Below, one piece after another: positions 1-10,592 of a stretch of 64,000 bases of DNA. How positions within the stretch are numbered: the stretch's first letter is position 1; each line of letters starts with the position of its first letter. A program made the translations under genes and the position numbers. The stretch covers positions 682,001 through 746,000 of the forward strand of contig NZ_LECU01000006.1 of the NCBI RefSeq assembly GCF_001027745.1. Reading direction: 5' to 3'. Origin of the DNA: Pedobacter sp. BMA. Its GTDB lineage: Bacteria; Bacteroidota; Bacteroidia; Sphingobacteriales; Sphingobacteriaceae. The notes under the pieces are model-generated. The model made no database searches. It saw only the letters and a list, made by a program, of their open reading frames with translations, and was not told where the DNA came from.

Positions 1-30
1 TAAAATGGTGGCTCTGATTAATTTTTTCAT
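1..30 (-). CDS. Start of a gene cut by the left window edge (N-terminus only)
   Basis: On the minus strand an ATG at 30-28 opens ten codons that run off the window and read MKKLIRATIL. The Lys-rich start followed by hydrophobic residues is what a signal peptide or lipoprotein leader looks like. No Shine-Dalgarno sequence precedes it, which is normal in this lineage. The gap of about 90 bases to the next gene on the same strand is a plausible promoter region. Nothing can be said about function, and ten codons could be chance. Confidence 0.4.
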   Translation of the reverse strand, partial: MKKLIRATIL

Positions 31-119
31 GTTGTTTAATAATATTATAGCTCTGGTTTTAAGCCTGATTAATAGTTTATGCTAATAAAGATAAGTCTTT
101 TCAACTGGATGGCATATTA

Positions 120-1061
120 CTACTTACCCTTTTCAAGCTTATAATCTTTATGTACAATCAGGAAACTGGCCCGTTCTTCTTTTTTGAAAGGATAATCCCA
201 GTTGCCCTGATAGGTAATTTTGGTAGGGAGTTTATCATCTCCGAAATAACCCATCTCAATATTCATCTGTACATCGAAATCGAAAAGCATATTACTGTAT
301 TTCATATCTACGTATCTGCCCAGGATATTGAAATTCCGCTTGTCGAAAATGGTAACCAGATCTTTGATCATCAGTCCATCTTTGGTCCAGCTGCTTAAAT
401 CAGGTTTAACAGATACTTTAAACCGGTATACCGGAATAGAATCCAGGTAGGTGCCACTTGAAAAGGCGTAGTCATAATACTGGCGCATATTAGCAGAAAA
501 AATCTCAGTTTTACTGCCAATAAATGGAACTTTAACCGGTCGTCCGGGATTAAAAATCAATGTCTTGAGTTTATCCTTGTAGCTTTCGTTGGTGCCTCCT
601 TTGCCATCACTGGCCGGGGCATTTGGAACGAAATCAGTATTGTAAGCATTCATAAAAATGTAATCGAACATTTCTATGGTATAAAGCTGATATTTGCCAT
701 TCTTTTTATAAAGGTTGCCGCTTTCTTCTTTCGCAAGGTATTCCATCTTGTATTGACCTGCATTATTATGTTTTATTTTGCGGTAAATTTTTCCATCTAC
801 CTTATTTTTCTTATCGTAGCTATAAATCCGGTTCTCAGCTATAAAACTGTAGCGTTTCATATCCCTGAAAGACTCATAGAAAGAGGTATCATTAACAATC
901 CGGTTAATAAATGTTTCAATGTTCAATCGTTCCGCTTTGATACTAACAGCAGAATCCAGTGTAATGGTTTTGATCGTATCAGGATTAAAGCGCGGGATTT
1001 CCTGTGCATAACCAAAATAAGATAGGGTTAAAAATAATAAAGCCGATAATGTTTTTTTCAT
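120..1061 (-). CDS. Secreted protein of unknown function
   Basis: Product of 313 residues if translation starts at the ATG at 1061. That start puts a clean signal peptide (MKKTLSALLFLTLSYFGYAQ) at the N-terminus, so I prefer it to an in-frame ATG 51 bases upstream that would add a non-leader extension. The mature part is rich in alternating aromatic and charged residues (YRFKVSVKPD, GNWDYPFKKE) that suggest a beta-rich periplasmic or outer-membrane-associated fold. I do not recognise the family. A resemblance to LolA-like lipoprotein carriers is possible but only a guess from the beta-strand pattern. Confidence 0.8.
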   Translation of the reverse strand: MKKTLSALLFLTLSYFGYAQEIPRFNPDTIKTITLDSAVSIKAERLNIETFINRIVNDTSFYESFRDMKRYSFIAENRIYSYDKKNKVDGKIYRKIKHNNAGQYKMEYLAKEESGNLYKKNGKYQLYTIEMFDYIFMNAYNTDFVPNAPASDGKGGTNESYKDKLKTLIFNPGRPVKVPFIGSKTEIFSANMRQYYDYAFSSGTYLDSIPVYRFKVSVKPDLSSWTKDGLMIKDLVTIFDKRNFNILGRYVDMKYSNMLFDFDVQMNIEMGYFGDDKLPTKITYQGNWDYPFKKEERASFLIVHKDYKLEKGK

Positions 1062-1117
1062 ACTACATGATATGGCAAAAGTGCCATGAAAAATCCGGAT
1101 CCCATCGTCCATTTGTT

Positions 1118-2299
1118 CTAATCCAGTTGTTTCAAGGCGATATAGGCCATTAAGCCTGTAGATAACTGTAATGCATCCTCATCTACATCAAACCTTGGCG
1201 TATGCACCGAATACTGTGTATCTTTTTCTGCATTGCCTGTACCTAAGCGATAAAAACAGGCATCGGTTACCTGAGAGTAAAAAGAAAAATCTTCAGCAGC
1301 CATCCAGATATCCAGATCAACAACATTTTCCTTACCCAGATATTCCTCTGCAGATGTCCTGGCGTTAGCCGTTAGTTTTGCTTCATTAATAAGGAACGGA
1401 TAACCTTTATGGATGTCAAAATCACAGCTTCCCCCCATGCTTTCGGCAATTCCCTCTGCCATTTTTTTCATTCTTTTATGTGCTTCTGCTCTCCAATCTT
1501 CATCTAAAGTTCTAAAAGTACCTTCAATTTTTACTTCATTGGGAATAATATTCGTTGCACCGTTTGCTGTTACCTTACCAAAAGAAAGTACAGACGGCAA
1601 CCGGGGGTCGGCATTGCGTGATACAATTTGCTGCAATGCAATAATAATATGTGAAGCAATCAGTACCGGATCGATGTTTTGGTGAGGCTGTGCACCATGC
1701 CCACCTTTTCCGGTAACGGTAACATATAATTCATCTGTAGAGGCCATATAGATTCCGGAACGGAAGCCCACCTTGCCCGCGTCAATCAACGGCATTACAT
1801 GCTGGCCAACAATATAATCTGGCTTAGGATTTTCCAACACACCTTCTTTGATCATGATACTCGCCCCACCCGGAAGAAGTTCTTCGGCGGGCTGAAAAAT
1901 CAGTTTAATGGTTCCACCAAAATCATCTTTAAGTTGATTCAATATGTATGCTGTTCCCAATAAAGAGGAAGTGTGGACATCATGTCCGCAGGCATGCATT
2001 ACCCCGGGATTTTTCGATGCATAGGGCTTGTCGTTACCCTCATGGATCGGCAGGGCATCCATATCTGCCCTTAGTGCAATTACTTTATCCGATGGCTTGT
2101 TGCCTTTAATTAAACCTACCACGCCTGTATTCGCACAGCTTGTAAATTCAATTCCCCATTTACTCAATTTATCTTTTACATATAAAGAGGTTTCAAATTC
2201 TTTGAAGGATAACTCAGGGTGGGCATGTAAATGCTGACGAAAACCAACTACATCTTTAAAAATCTGAGCGGCTAAGTCCTGAACTTTATTTTTGATCAT
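1118..2299 (-). CDS. M20-family amidohydrolase (aminoacylase / IAA-amino-acid hydrolase type)
   Basis: 393 residues, the usual length of the M20D group that hydrolyses N-acyl amino acids. Visible motifs are ALRADMDALPI (about 75-85), the metal-site motif HACGHDVHTS (about 102-111) and FQPAEELLPGGA (about 135-146) with the catalytic glutamate. A dimerisation-domain histidine follows in GKGGHGAQPH (about 198-207), and the C-terminal metal residues lie in AAEDFSFY. No signal peptide, so cytoplasmic. Its start overlaps the end of the SPOR gene by 14 bases, so the two are co-transcribed. The family is certain; the natural substrate is not deducible. Confidence 0.95.
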   Translation of the reverse strand: MIKNKVQDLAAQIFKDVVGFRQHLHAHPELSFKEFETSLYVKDKLSKWGIEFTSCANTGVVGLIKGNKPSDKVIALRADMDALPIHEGNDKPYASKNPGVMHACGHDVHTSSLLGTAYILNQLKDDFGGTIKLIFQPAEELLPGGASIMIKEGVLENPKPDYIVGQHVMPLIDAGKVGFRSGIYMASTDELYVTVTGKGGHGAQPHQNIDPVLIASHIIIALQQIVSRNADPRLPSVLSFGKVTANGATNIIPNEVKIEGTFRTLDEDWRAEAHKRMKKMAEGIAESMGGSCDFDIHKGYPFLINEAKLTANARTSAEEYLGKENVVDLDIWMAAEDFSFYSQVTDACFYRLGTGNAEKDTQYSVHTPRFDVDEDALQLSTGLMAYIALKQLD

Positions 2300-2729
2300 C
2301 GTTTGTTGTGGTATCTAATTGTGGGGCATTAATTTTTTCCCTGAAAATAAATAAGGTGGGAAATGTTGGTCTGATTTCATTCATTAAGCGCTGGGCTTCC
2401 AAACGTGTCCGGAAATCTCCTACGCGCACGTAATAGTTTGGCTCTTTGTAAACCAGGTAGGTATTTAGTTTTGGATATAAGCTCTTAAAACGTGCCTGCT
2501 GATTAAATACTTCACGCCGGTCGGAGCCATAAAATACCTGAACGCGATAACCGTAAGCAGATACTACTGGCTTACCCGATTTCACCTCTGCAGTAGTCCT
2601 GTATACTTCAGCACGTTTGGCAATCAGGCTATCAATCAAGGGGTCTTTGATAACGGTTACCTCACCCTTTTGGGCAAATGATGCATTAAACAGGAATAAA
2701 CAAAAAATGGTGCTAAGTATTATTTTCAT
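2286..2729 (-). CDS. SPOR-domain secreted protein
   Basis: 147 residues with an N-terminal signal peptide ending near NASFAQ. The C-terminal half (about 60-135) has the SPOR pattern: YRVQVFYGSDRREVFNQQA, then YYVRVGDFRTRLEAQRLMNE. SPOR domains bind glycan strands stripped of stem peptides, mainly at the septum, so this protein probably sits on periplasmic peptidoglycan. It is the first gene of a two-gene minus-strand unit with the M20 hydrolase, which it overlaps by 14 bases. Confidence 0.88.
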   Translation of the reverse strand: MKIILSTIFCLFLFNASFAQKGEVTVIKDPLIDSLIAKRAEVYRTTAEVKSGKPVVSAYGYRVQVFYGSDRREVFNQQARFKSLYPKLNTYLVYKEPNYYVRVGDFRTRLEAQRLMNEIRPTFPTLFIFREKINAPQLDTTTNDDQK

Positions 2730-2977
2730 GTATCATTAACCTTGGCGATTTAAAAATTGTTTGAACAATAGAAATGCCAAACCTGCTGCAAAAATCGACA
2801 TTCTTAATGGGTTGTGCAAATGCATTAAACCTGGCGTTGCAAACCAGCAATAATTTCTTTTAAGAGTGAGCCAGTGCCGCGGTCGTCTCAAACTCCGGGA
2901 TAGTTATCGATACATAAGGCCGTTCTGTCGATATTTTAAAATGAGCCACTTATTGTCTGTTAAATTTAGCTCCAATT

Positions 2978-5752
2978 ATGATAAAAAAGATACTCATTAC
3001 CTTATTTCTAGGTTTTATTTTCATCCACTATTCTTCCGCGCAACAAAAGCTTTTAAGCAAAGTAACCATAAACGGCTTTTATACTACAACGCTTGATGTT
3101 GTATTGGATAACTTCGTCAAAACACACCAGCTTAAAATCGTTTTTGACAGAAGCCTGGCTGAAAAAAAGCTGATTTCCGAGCGCTTTGATAATACACCGT
3201 TAAACATTGCGTTGAAAATGCTTTGCCAATCGGCCGAACTGCATTATTGGGTAGAGCCCGATGGTACCATCTATATTGTAAGGACTCCTGAAGAGGTAAG
3301 GGCTTTACAACGGGCACAACGATCAAGTCAGCCTTTGGAAAGCCAAAGTGTGAGGACCATTACCACAGAAAAAGTTGATACGGTTCGTAAAGGAGGCGGA
3401 AAGGTTACCTTGCAAAGGTTTAAATTAACGGGCAGAGTGGTTGATCAGCTAACCGGAGAGTCGCTGCCCGGTGCTGTGGTTAATATTGAAAATACAGGCT
3501 TAAGGGCTACCACAAATGCCGACGGCTATTTTACCCTTTCCAACATTCCGGCTGATACCTGCGTACTGGCCACCGCTTACGTTGGCTATTTGTCTGATCG
3601 TTTGGCGCTCACTTCTATAAATCCTAAAGAAGTGCTATCTATTGGGTTAACGGTTGCCAGAAATAATCTGGAAGAGGTGACCATTAAAAGTAAGAAGAAT
3701 GATGGTATCATGAGCACCGACAAACGTAAGGTTAGTGTGCTGCAGATATCGCCGGCTAAACTTGCGGAACTTCCAAATTTAGGAGAGAAAGACATTTTGC
3801 GTTCCTTTCAGCTGATGCCAGGGGTGAGTGCGAGTAATGAATCTTCCTCCGGCGCTTATGTACGCGGTGGTACGCCTGATCAGAACCTGGTACTTTTTGA
3901 TGGATTTACGGTTTATCAGGTAGATCACCTTTACGGTTTCTTCAGTGCATTTAACAGCAACGCCGTAAAGGATGTGCAGCTGTTTAAGGGTGGTTTCTCT
4001 GCAAAATATGGGGGGCGCTTATCAAGTGTAACGGAAATTACAGGTAAAGAAGGAACCAAGAAAGACTGGAATGTTGGAGGAGACATCAGTTTATTGTCGG
4101 CCAATGTTTATCTGGAAACGCCTGTTAAAAAGAATGGATCTTTCTTGCTTGCGCTTAGAAAATCTTATCAGGGCCCTTTATACAATAAAATCTTTAGTCA
4201 GTTCAACAAAACCAGTACTGTTTCTGCAGGACCCGGGGGTGGCGGAGGTTTTGGTGGAGCTCAGGCTTCAACTACACCTACCTCATTTTTTTACGACCTG
4301 AATGCGAAATATACGCTCAATTTAGGGCAAAAAGATTTGATTGCATTGAGCGTGTATCAGGGTGATGATGACCTTGATAATAGCCGTACCATTAGTGTGC
4401 CATCGTTTTTAACCACCAGCAGTTCGTCTATTAGCCCGACTGTTACCGATAAAACTACTTACGGTAACCTGGGATCCAGCATGAAGTGGTCAAGACGCTG
4501 GAATAGTGAATTATACTCCAATACATTGGTGAGTTACTCCAGCTATCATAGCGATCGGGATAGAACCAATACAATTGGTGTCACCAACGCCGATGGTACA
4601 GAGAGTTCGGTAGGTACCGGAACCATTGAACGTAACCGGTTAAAAGACTGGAGTTTTAAATCAGATTGGGAATATCAGGTTAATAATAAAGTGAAATTTT
4701 TATTCGGAGCATATGGATCGGCGCAAAATGTGATTTACAAATACAGTCAGAACGACACCAGCACATTAATTGATCAGTCAAAAGACGCCAAAACTGTTGC
4801 TGCATATGCAGAAGGTGAATTCAGCCCCTGGGAAAAGTTACAGTTTAAGGGAGGAGTAAGAGAAACCTACTATTCGCCTACGGGTAAAACTTATTTTGAA
4901 CCCCGCTTTTCAGGAACATATACACTAACCGACCGCTTTACCATAAAAGCCGCCACAGGCAGATTCTACCAGTTTATCAATCGTGTGGTAAGGGAGGATA
5001 TTCTCTCGGGCAGCAGAGATTTCTGGGTGTTGGCAAATGGAAACAGTATACCGGTGGGAAGCGCTAACCATTACATCGCGGGGTTTAGTTATGAAACCGA
5101 TAAATACCTCTTCGATGTGGAGGGCTATTACAAAACGCTCAATGGGTTAACAGAATATTCACAGCGTCTGTCAGGCAACAGAATGTCGTCTACTTTAGAA
5201 GAGCATTTTTATAATGGCCATGGTTATACTTCCGGAGTAGAGTTTTTGCTGCAAAAGAAGGCAGGGAAATATACGGGTTGGCTAAGCTACACGATGGCTA
5301 TTGCCAGAAATCAGTTCGATGATTACGGAGCCAGTTATTACTCGGCAAACCAGGATGCAAGAAATGAATTTAAAGCGGTGAATATGTATAAACTTGGAAA
5401 CTGGACATTTTCTGCCACCTGGATATTTGCTACGGGCAAACCCTACACTGCCCCGATTGCCAGCTATACCATCGACAATGCCAGTGGAAGCAGCAAAACT
5501 TACTTAACCATCAGTGGGAAAAATACCGAAAGAATGCCGGCTTACCACAGGCTTGATCTTGCCGCCACACTCGATTTAATTAAGATAGATAACCGTAAAA
5601 CGGGAAGCATTAGTTTCTCTCTGTTCAATGTTTACAACAGAACAAATATCTGGTATAAAGAATATACCATTTACAACAATCAGGTAATTACCACAAATGT
5701 AAATTATCTGGGCTTTACACCAAACATTACCCTTAGTCTAAAATGGAAATAA
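2978..5752 (+). CDS. TonB-dependent outer-membrane receptor with STN and carboxypeptidase-D-like N-terminal domains
   Basis: 924 residues. A signal peptide ends near YSSAQQ. It is followed by a secretin/TonB short N-terminal (STN) domain at about 25-105 (LDVVLDNFVKTHQLKIVFD), then a carboxypeptidase-D-regulatory-like beta domain at about 145-235 (GRVVDQLTGESLPGAVVNI). The plug is at about 255-350 (GAYVRGGTPDQNLVLFDG, FSAKYGGRLSSVTEI) and the rest is a 22-strand barrel ending in NITLSLKWK. It imports an unknown ligand across the outer membrane using TonB energy. It overlaps the downstream DUF4249 lipoprotein by 10 bases, the usual partner of this receptor type. STN domains often signal to an anti-sigma factor, but no sigma/anti-sigma pair lies nearby. 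Confidence 0.95.
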   Translation: MIKKILITLFLGFIFIHYSSAQQKLLSKVTINGFYTTTLDVVLDNFVKTHQLKIVFDRSLAEKKLISERFDNTPLNIALKMLCQSAELHYWVEPDGTIYIVRTPEEVRALQRAQRSSQPLESQSVRTITTEKVDTVRKGGGKVTLQRFKLTGRVVDQLTGESLPGAVVNIENTGLRATTNADGYFTLSNIPADTCVLATAYVGYLSDRLALTSINPKEVLSIGLTVARNNLEEVTIKSKKNDGIMSTDKRKVSVLQISPAKLAELPNLGEKDILRSFQLMPGVSASNESSSGAYVRGGTPDQNLVLFDGFTVYQVDHLYGFFSAFNSNAVKDVQLFKGGFSAKYGGRLSSVTEITGKEGTKKDWNVGGDISLLSANVYLETPVKKNGSFLLALRKSYQGPLYNKIFSQFNKTSTVSAGPGGGGGFGGAQASTTPTSFFYDLNAKYTLNLGQKDLIALSVYQGDDDLDNSRTISVPSFLTTSSSSISPTVTDKTTYGNLGSSMKWSRRWNSELYSNTLVSYSSYHSDRDRTNTIGVTNADGTESSVGTGTIERNRLKDWSFKSDWEYQVNNKVKFLFGAYGSAQNVIYKYSQNDTSTLIDQSKDAKTVAAYAEGEFSPWEKLQFKGGVRETYYSPTGKTYFEPRFSGTYTLTDRFTIKAATGRFYQFINRVVREDILSGSRDFWVLANGNSIPVGSANHYIAGFSYETDKYLFDVEGYYKTLNGLTEYSQRLSGNRMSSTLEEHFYNGHGYTSGVEFLLQKKAGKYTGWLSYTMAIARNQFDDYGASYYSANQDARNEFKAVNMYKLGNWTFSATWIFATGKPYTAPIASYTIDNASGSSKTYLTISGKNTERMPAYHRLDLAATLDLIKIDNRKTGSISFSLFNVYNRTNIWYKEYTIYNNQVITTNVNYLGFTPNITLSLKWK

Positions 5753-6555
5753 AATATATACTCAAAAGAATATGCTTCTTGTTGATCATTGCTACTGCTT
5801 ACCTGGCCTGTAAAAAGGATGGGGGCGATGATTCAATCGCTGACCGCCCCGTTGTTCAGTCTTATTTAACAAATGGGAAAATCGTCACGTTAAAGGTTTA
5901 TAAACAGAAAGGTTTACTGGATACAGCCAGTTACGGCGCCGCAGTAACCGGACTGACTGTAAGTTTTAACAATGGAATTAAAACCATTACCCTAAAGGAA
6001 TCATCAAGTGGTGTTTACACAAGTACTGAAACAGATTTGATTATTGCAGGCAACTCCTGTTCCTTCAGTTTTGCTTATAATGGCACAACTGTGTCGGGAT
6101 CAACGCTCGTGCCAGCTAAACCTGTTTCCTTCGCCTCATCATCTTTAGAACAGGCCGTTCCAGATCCGGATCCTGACTCAAGCACAACCACTTTTACTGG
6201 AGTTAATTTTACCTGGAGCAATCCGGATAAGGGCGAATATCTGATGGTGTTTAAAAACCAGGAAGCTAGTCCGAACCGTATCGGGAGTGGATTTGGACGC
6301 CGCAATGATTACCAGGATATTGAAGAGTATCTTGGACAGGCGTCGACGTTCAAAACGCAGCGAATGATGTTCCAGTTTTCCGGCTATTACGACGTATACC
6401 TCTACCATGTCAATGCAGAATACAATAATATCGTGAACAGCAGTTCAACAAGTTCTTTAAACCTCACCAATCCGCCAACCAATATTAAAAATGGCCTGGG
6501 CATATTTACTGCAATGACAAGAGATTCTTTGTTGCTGCACGTTTACCAGGAATAA
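5743..6555 (+). CDS. DUF4249 lipoprotein, partner of the upstream TonB receptor
   Basis: 270 residues with a lipoprotein leader: a hydrophobic stretch then LACKKDGGDD, so Cys at about 22 is lipidated and the Lys/Asp tract follows directly. The body has an Ig-like beta pattern (TVSFNNGIKTITLKESSSG; GVNFTWSNPDKGEYLMVF) typical of DUF4249 proteins, which Bacteroidota encode next to STN/carboxypeptidase-D receptors. It probably helps capture the ligand at the cell surface. The start overlaps the receptor stop by 10 bases, indicating translational coupling. A strong terminator follows. Confidence 0.88.
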   Translation: MEIKYILKRICFLLIIATAYLACKKDGGDDSIADRPVVQSYLTNGKIVTLKVYKQKGLLDTASYGAAVTGLTVSFNNGIKTITLKESSSGVYTSTETDLIIAGNSCSFSFAYNGTTVSGSTLVPAKPVSFASSSLEQAVPDPDPDSSTTTFTGVNFTWSNPDKGEYLMVFKNQEASPNRIGSGFGRRNDYQDIEEYLGQASTFKTQRMMFQFSGYYDVYLYHVNAEYNNIVNSSSTSSLNLTNPPTNIKNGLGIFTAMTRDSLLLHVYQE

Positions 6556-6586
6556 AGATAAATTGTTTGAGTTTTAATCAACAAAA

Positions 6587-6615
6587 AAGCCTTTTCGATC
6601 AAATCGAAAAGGCTT
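6587..6615. terminator. Bidirectional Rho-independent terminator
   Basis: Perfect 13-bp stem (6587-6599 with 6603-6615) around the loop CAA, core AAGCCTTTTCGAT. It is flanked by an A-run on the left and T-rich sequence on the right. It lies between two convergent genes, the DUF4249 lipoprotein and secA, and can end both transcripts. Confidence 0.88.
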
Positions 6616-6637
6616 CTATAATTTAACAGTAATTTAC

Positions 6638-9600
6638 TTACAAATTCGCGCCGTGGCAATTTTTGTATTTCTTGCCGCTACCACAAGGGCAGGGTTCGTT
6701 ACGGCCAACTGTTGCTTCTTTGCGAACAGGTTGTTGCGGAACCGCTTCGCGCGTGTCGCCAAATTCAATACCTGGTTCTTCACGTCCAAACTCTTGTTTG
6801 GTGGTTTGTAACTTTGGCTGTTTAACAGGTGCCGGAGCTTCTTTAACTTGTTCCGGATCTTGCTGAACAGGGATTCCACCTTTATACAGGAAGCTTACCA
6901 CTTCTTTATTCACCGAATTCAGCATGCTTTTGAATAAGTTGAATGCTTCCATTTTATAAATTACCAACGGATCTTTTTGCTCATAAACAGCATTTTGAAC
7001 TGATTGCTTCAAGTCATCCATTTCACGTAAATGCTCTTTCCAGCTATCGTCTATTAAGGCTAAAACAATTGTTTTTTCAAATGAACGTACAACTTCTTTT
7101 CCTTTGTTATCAATTGCTTTTTTCAAATCAACAGCCACCTGAATACCGCGGATGCCATCTGTAAAAGGAACCACAATCTGTTCGATATGCTGACCGCGTT
7201 CTTCATAAACCTGAGTTAATACAGGTAATGATTGCTGGATAATGGCTTCAGACTTTCTGCTGTAAAATGCTTCAGCTTCCTCGAATAATCTTTCCGTTAA
7301 CTGTGCAATGTTGGTTGAAGTGAAATCTTTTTCTGTAATGGCAGTATCAACAGAGAAGTTTTTAATTACTTCCAGTTTAAAACCTTCGTAATTCGCTTCT
7401 TCTTTATATTCCGTAACAATATCTTCGGCTACATCGAAAACCATATTGTTCATATCCACATCCAAACGCTCACCAAACAAGGCATTTTTACGTTTAGCGT
7501 AAATCACAGTACGTTGAGAATTCATCACATCGTCGTACTCCAGTAAACGTTTACGGATACCAAAGTTATTCTCTTCTACTTTTTTCTGGGCGCGCTCAAT
7601 AGATTTGGTAATCATAGAATGCTGAATTACTTCTCCATCTTCAATTCCCATACGCACCATAATACCTGATATTCTTTCAGAACCAAATAAACGCATCAGG
7701 TTATCTTCAAGAGAAACAAAGAACTGAGATGAACCCGGATCACCCTGACGACCTGCACGACCGCGTAACTGCCTGTCTACACGACGGGATTCATGACGTT
7801 CGGTACCTACGATAGCTAAACCACCGGCATCTTTAACACCAGCACCCAGTTTAATATCAGTTCCACGACCAGCCATGTTGGTTGCAATGGTCACCTGACC
7901 TGCCTGTCCGGCTTCGGCAACAATATCTGCCTCTTTCTGGTGCATCTTCGCATTCAACACATTGTGTTTTATTCCGCGAAGTTTAAGCATGCGGCTTAAT
8001 AGCTCAGAGATTTCAACCGAAGTTGTACCTACCAGTACCGGGCGACCTGCCTGCGTTAATTTTACAATCTCATCCGCTACAGCATTGTACTTTTCACGAA
8101 CAGTACGGTAAACATAATCCTGTTCATCCTGTCTGGATATATTTCTGTTGGTTGGAATTTCAACAACATCTAATTTATAGATCGACCAGAACTCACCTGC
8201 TTCTGTAGTGGCTGTACCCGTCATACCGCAAAGTTTGTGGTACATCCGGAAATAGTTCTGCAAGGTTACAGTTGCATAGGTTTGTGTGGCATCTTCAACT
8301 TTAACATTTTCCTTAGCCTCAATAGCCTGATGCAATCCGTCTGAGTAACGGCGGCCATCCATAATACGGCCGGTTTGCTCATCAACAATTTTAATCTTTC
8401 CTTCATCGATGATGTATTCCACATCAATCTCAAATAAGGTATAGGCTTTCAATAACTGGTTCACCGAGTGGATACGCTCAGCTTTTACTGAATAGTCGCG
8501 CATTAAAGCATCTTTCTGTACAACTTTATCTTCCAGAGGTAATGCAGATTTTTCCAGTTCTGCTACTTCAGTACCAACATCCGGCAATACAAAGAAATGA
8601 GGGTCTTCTCCTGATTGCGTAATCAGTTCGATACCTTTTTCAGTAAGCTCAACCTGATTGTTTTTTTCATCAATATAGAAAAACAATTCAGAATCTACTT
8701 TCGGCATATTCTTAGACTGATCGGCCATGTAATGGTTCTCAGTTTTCAATAACAGTCCGCGAACACCGCTTTCACTTAAGAATTTAATTAGTGCCTTGTT
8801 TTTTGGTAAACCACGGTAAGCACGTAATAATGCTAAACCACCTTCACCTTCTTCAGTTCCTGTGTTACCTGCATTAATTAATTTCTTTGCTTCATTTAAT
8901 GCCTGGGTAACATAAGCTTTTTGTGCATTAACCAAACGCTCAATGCGTGGTTTCAACTCGTAAAATTCATGCTGATCGCCATGCGGAATCGGGCCTGAAA
9001 TAATTAAAGGTGTACGGGCATCATCAATTAATACTGAATCGACCTCATCCACCATTGCAAAATGCAATTTACGCTGCACCAGTTGATCCGGTGTTTGCGA
9101 CATATTGTCACGAAGGTAATCGAAACCGAATTCATTATTGGTTCCGTAAGTAATATCTGCAGCGTAAGCTCTTCGTCTCTCTTCAGAGTTGGGCTCATGC
9201 TTATCAATACAGTCTACAGACAGACCGTGAAATTCAAATAAAGGACCATTCCATTCACTATCACGTCGGGCAAGATAATCATTCACCGTAACGATGTGAA
9301 CACCCTGACCTGCTAGTGCGTTTAAGTATGCAGGCAATGTACTTACCAGGGTTTTACCCTCACCGGTAGCCATCTCGGCAATTTTACCGCTATGTAAAAC
9401 TATACCACCAATTAACTGCACATCGTAGTGAACCATGTTCCAGGCTACTTCAGTACCGGCAGCATCCCACTTATTGGCCCACTGCGCCTTATCGCCAACT
9501 ATTTTAACGTTGTTTCTGCGTGCTGCATAATTCCTGTCAAACTCCGTTGCCGTAACTTCCAGGTAGTCGTTTTCACTTAAACGACGTGAAGTTTCCTTTA

Positions 9601-9940
9601 CTACTGCAAAAGCTTCAGGTAAAATTTCCAGGAGCACTTTCTCCAATTCAGCATCACGGTCTTTACCTAATGCATCAACCTGATCATAAATGGCTGTTTT
9701 TTCATGAAGATCAAGTTCTTCATTTTCTGCATCAGATTTTAATGCCGCGATTTTACCATCAATTTCCGTTAAGAACTCCGAAATTTTTTCTTTAAACTGA
9801 ATGGTTTTACCACGAAGCTCATCATTACTCAGCGCAGATAGTTTGCTGTATTGTTCATTTATTTGAATTACTAATGGCTGAATAGCCTTTATATCTCTTT
9901 CAGATTTACTTCCGAAAATCTTTGCTAAAAATCCTAACAT
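6638..9940 (-). CDS. secA: Preprotein translocase ATPase SecA
   Basis: 1100 residues, long for SecA (about 900 in Enterobacteria) but normal for Bacteroidota, which carry an insertion in the first nucleotide-binding domain. Motor motifs are in order: Walker [17 protein letters not shown] (about 190), [19 protein letters not shown] (about 297-315), then [12 protein letters not shown] and the arginine-finger region [20 protein letters not shown] in the second ATPase domain. The extra block lies at about 340-450. The C-terminus has a flexible linker and the zinc/SecB-binding tail [13 protein letters not shown]. SecA pushes unfolded proteins through SecYEG. It is a single-gene unit ending at the shared terminator. 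Confidence 0.99.
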   Translation of the reverse strand: MLGFLAKIFGSKSERDIKAIQPLVIQINEQYSKLSALSNDELRGKTIQFKEKISEFLTEIDGKIAALKSDAENEELDLHEKTAIYDQVDALGKDRDAELEKVLLEILPEAFAVVKETSRRLSENDYLEVTATEFDRNYAARRNNVKIVGDKAQWANKWDAAGTEVAWNMVHYDVQLIGGIVLHSGKIAEMATGEGKTLVSTLPAYLNALAGQGVHIVTVNDYLARRDSEWNGPLFEFHGLSVDCIDKHEPNSEERRRAYAADITYGTNNEFGFDYLRDNMSQTPDQLVQRKLHFAMVDEVDSVLIDDARTPLIISGPIPHGDQHEFYELKPRIERLVNAQKAYVTQALNEAKKLINAGNTGTEEGEGGLALLRAYRGLPKNKALIKFLSESGVRGLLLKTENHYMADQSKNMPKVDSELFFYIDEKNNQVELTEKGIELITQSGEDPHFFVLPDVGTEVAELEKSALPLEDKVVQKDALMRDYSVKAERIHSVNQLLKAYTLFEIDVEYIIDEGKIKIVDEQTGRIMDGRRYSDGLHQAIEAKENVKVEDATQTYATVTLQNYFRMYHKLCGMTGTATTEAGEFWSIYKLDVVEIPTNRNISRQDEQDYVYRTVREKYNAVADEIVKLTQAGRPVLVGTTSVEISELLSRMLKLRGIKHNVLNAKMHQKEADIVAEAGQAGQVTIATNMAGRGTDIKLGAGVKDAGGLAIVGTERHESRRVDRQLRGRAGRQGDPGSSQFFVSLEDNLMRLFGSERISGIMVRMGIEDGEVIQHSMITKSIERAQKKVEENNFGIRKRLLEYDDVMNSQRTVIYAKRKNALFGERLDVDMNNMVFDVAEDIVTEYKEEANYEGFKLEVIKNFSVDTAITEKDFTSTNIAQLTERLFEEAEAFYSRKSEAIIQQSLPVLTQVYEERGQHIEQIVVPFTDGIRGIQVAVDLKKAIDNKGKEVVRSFEKTIVLALIDDSWKEHLREMDDLKQSVQNAVYEQKDPLVIYKMEAFNLFKSMLNSVNKEVVSFLYKGGIPVQQDPEQVKEAPAPVKQPKLQTTKQEFGREEPGIEFGDTREAVPQQPVRKEATVGRNEPCPCGSGKKYKNCHGANL

Positions 9941-10073
9941 TATATTTTAAATCGTATTGTATATTAATAAAATTGAATTTCAATAACCAGGCCTTTGCTC
10001 TTTACAAGTCAATTTGGCTGTTATTGAGTGATATGGGGTGGGTAAAATCTTAATCAGATTTTTTGACAAAAAA

Positions 10074-10373
10074 CTATGGACTGTTGTTTTTCGGCTTTTT
10101 TCGAATGGTAAGGTCAGCAATTATCTGATCTGCACAAACATGTTTTGCAACTTTTAATGGTGCCTGTGTGCCAATTAAAGCAAGTTTGCTGTAAGATAAC
10201 AAATAAGGATTCCGGTCATCATTGAGCTGAACTGTGGTTCTGCCGGTATCATTAACACTCATTTTGTGCTCATTACAGTATTCATTCAATATCCTAAGCC
10301 CTTCAACGCGCTCGGCTTTTGCCAGGTGTGTTAAGCTAAAGAATACAAGAGATATGGTAACGAGGTGTTTCAT
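10074..10373 (-). CDS. Small secreted protein of unknown function
   Basis: 99 residues with a signal peptide (MKHLVTISLVFFSLTHLAKA). The mature part has two cysteines (EYCNEH and KHVCAD) that could form a disulfide, and a basic C-terminus (RKKPKNNSP). A -7 box sits just upstream at 10384-10391, supporting real expression from this start. I do not recognise a family. Confidence 0.65.
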   Translation of the reverse strand: MKHLVTISLVFFSLTHLAKAERVEGLRILNEYCNEHKMSVNDTGRTTVQLNDDRNPYLLSYSKLALIGTQAPLKVAKHVCADQIIADLTIRKKPKNNSP

Positions 10374-10383
10374 TAATTTGCGG

Positions 10384-10391
10384 CAAAGCTA
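10384..10391 (-). promoter_or_regulatory. -7 box (TAGCTTTG) for the 99-residue secreted protein
   Basis: Reads TAGCTTTG on the minus strand, matching the Bacteroidota -7 consensus TAnnTTTG, about 10 bases ahead of the start codon. No convincing -33 TTTG lies at the proper distance, so this is a half-site call. Confidence 0.4.
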
Positions 10392-10486
10392 GTTTTAATC
10401 TTTTATAAAAAGAAATTACATCCGGTCAAAAACTGTACCTCAAATTCAGCTTCTGCATAATGCCTTTAACATTTCTCGTTTTTAGG

Positions 10487-10506
10487 TTAAACAATTTAAT
10501 GTTTAA
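10487..10506. promoter_or_regulatory. 20-bp palindrome upstream of the dioxygenase gene, possible operator
   Basis: TTAAACA (10487-10493) and TGTTTAA (10500-10506) form a perfect inverted repeat around ATTTAA. It lies in the 219-base divergent region between a minus-strand small secreted protein and the plus-strand dioxygenase, about 90 bases before the dioxygenase start. The symmetry and size fit a dimeric repressor site. The A+T richness means chance cannot be excluded. Confidence 0.3.
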
Positions 10507-10592
10507 CGATACAATTCTGTCATATATCGTCACATCGTCGTTACATCAGGGTTTCTTCTTAAATTTATTTAACGAAACAAAACAGTCTAGCC

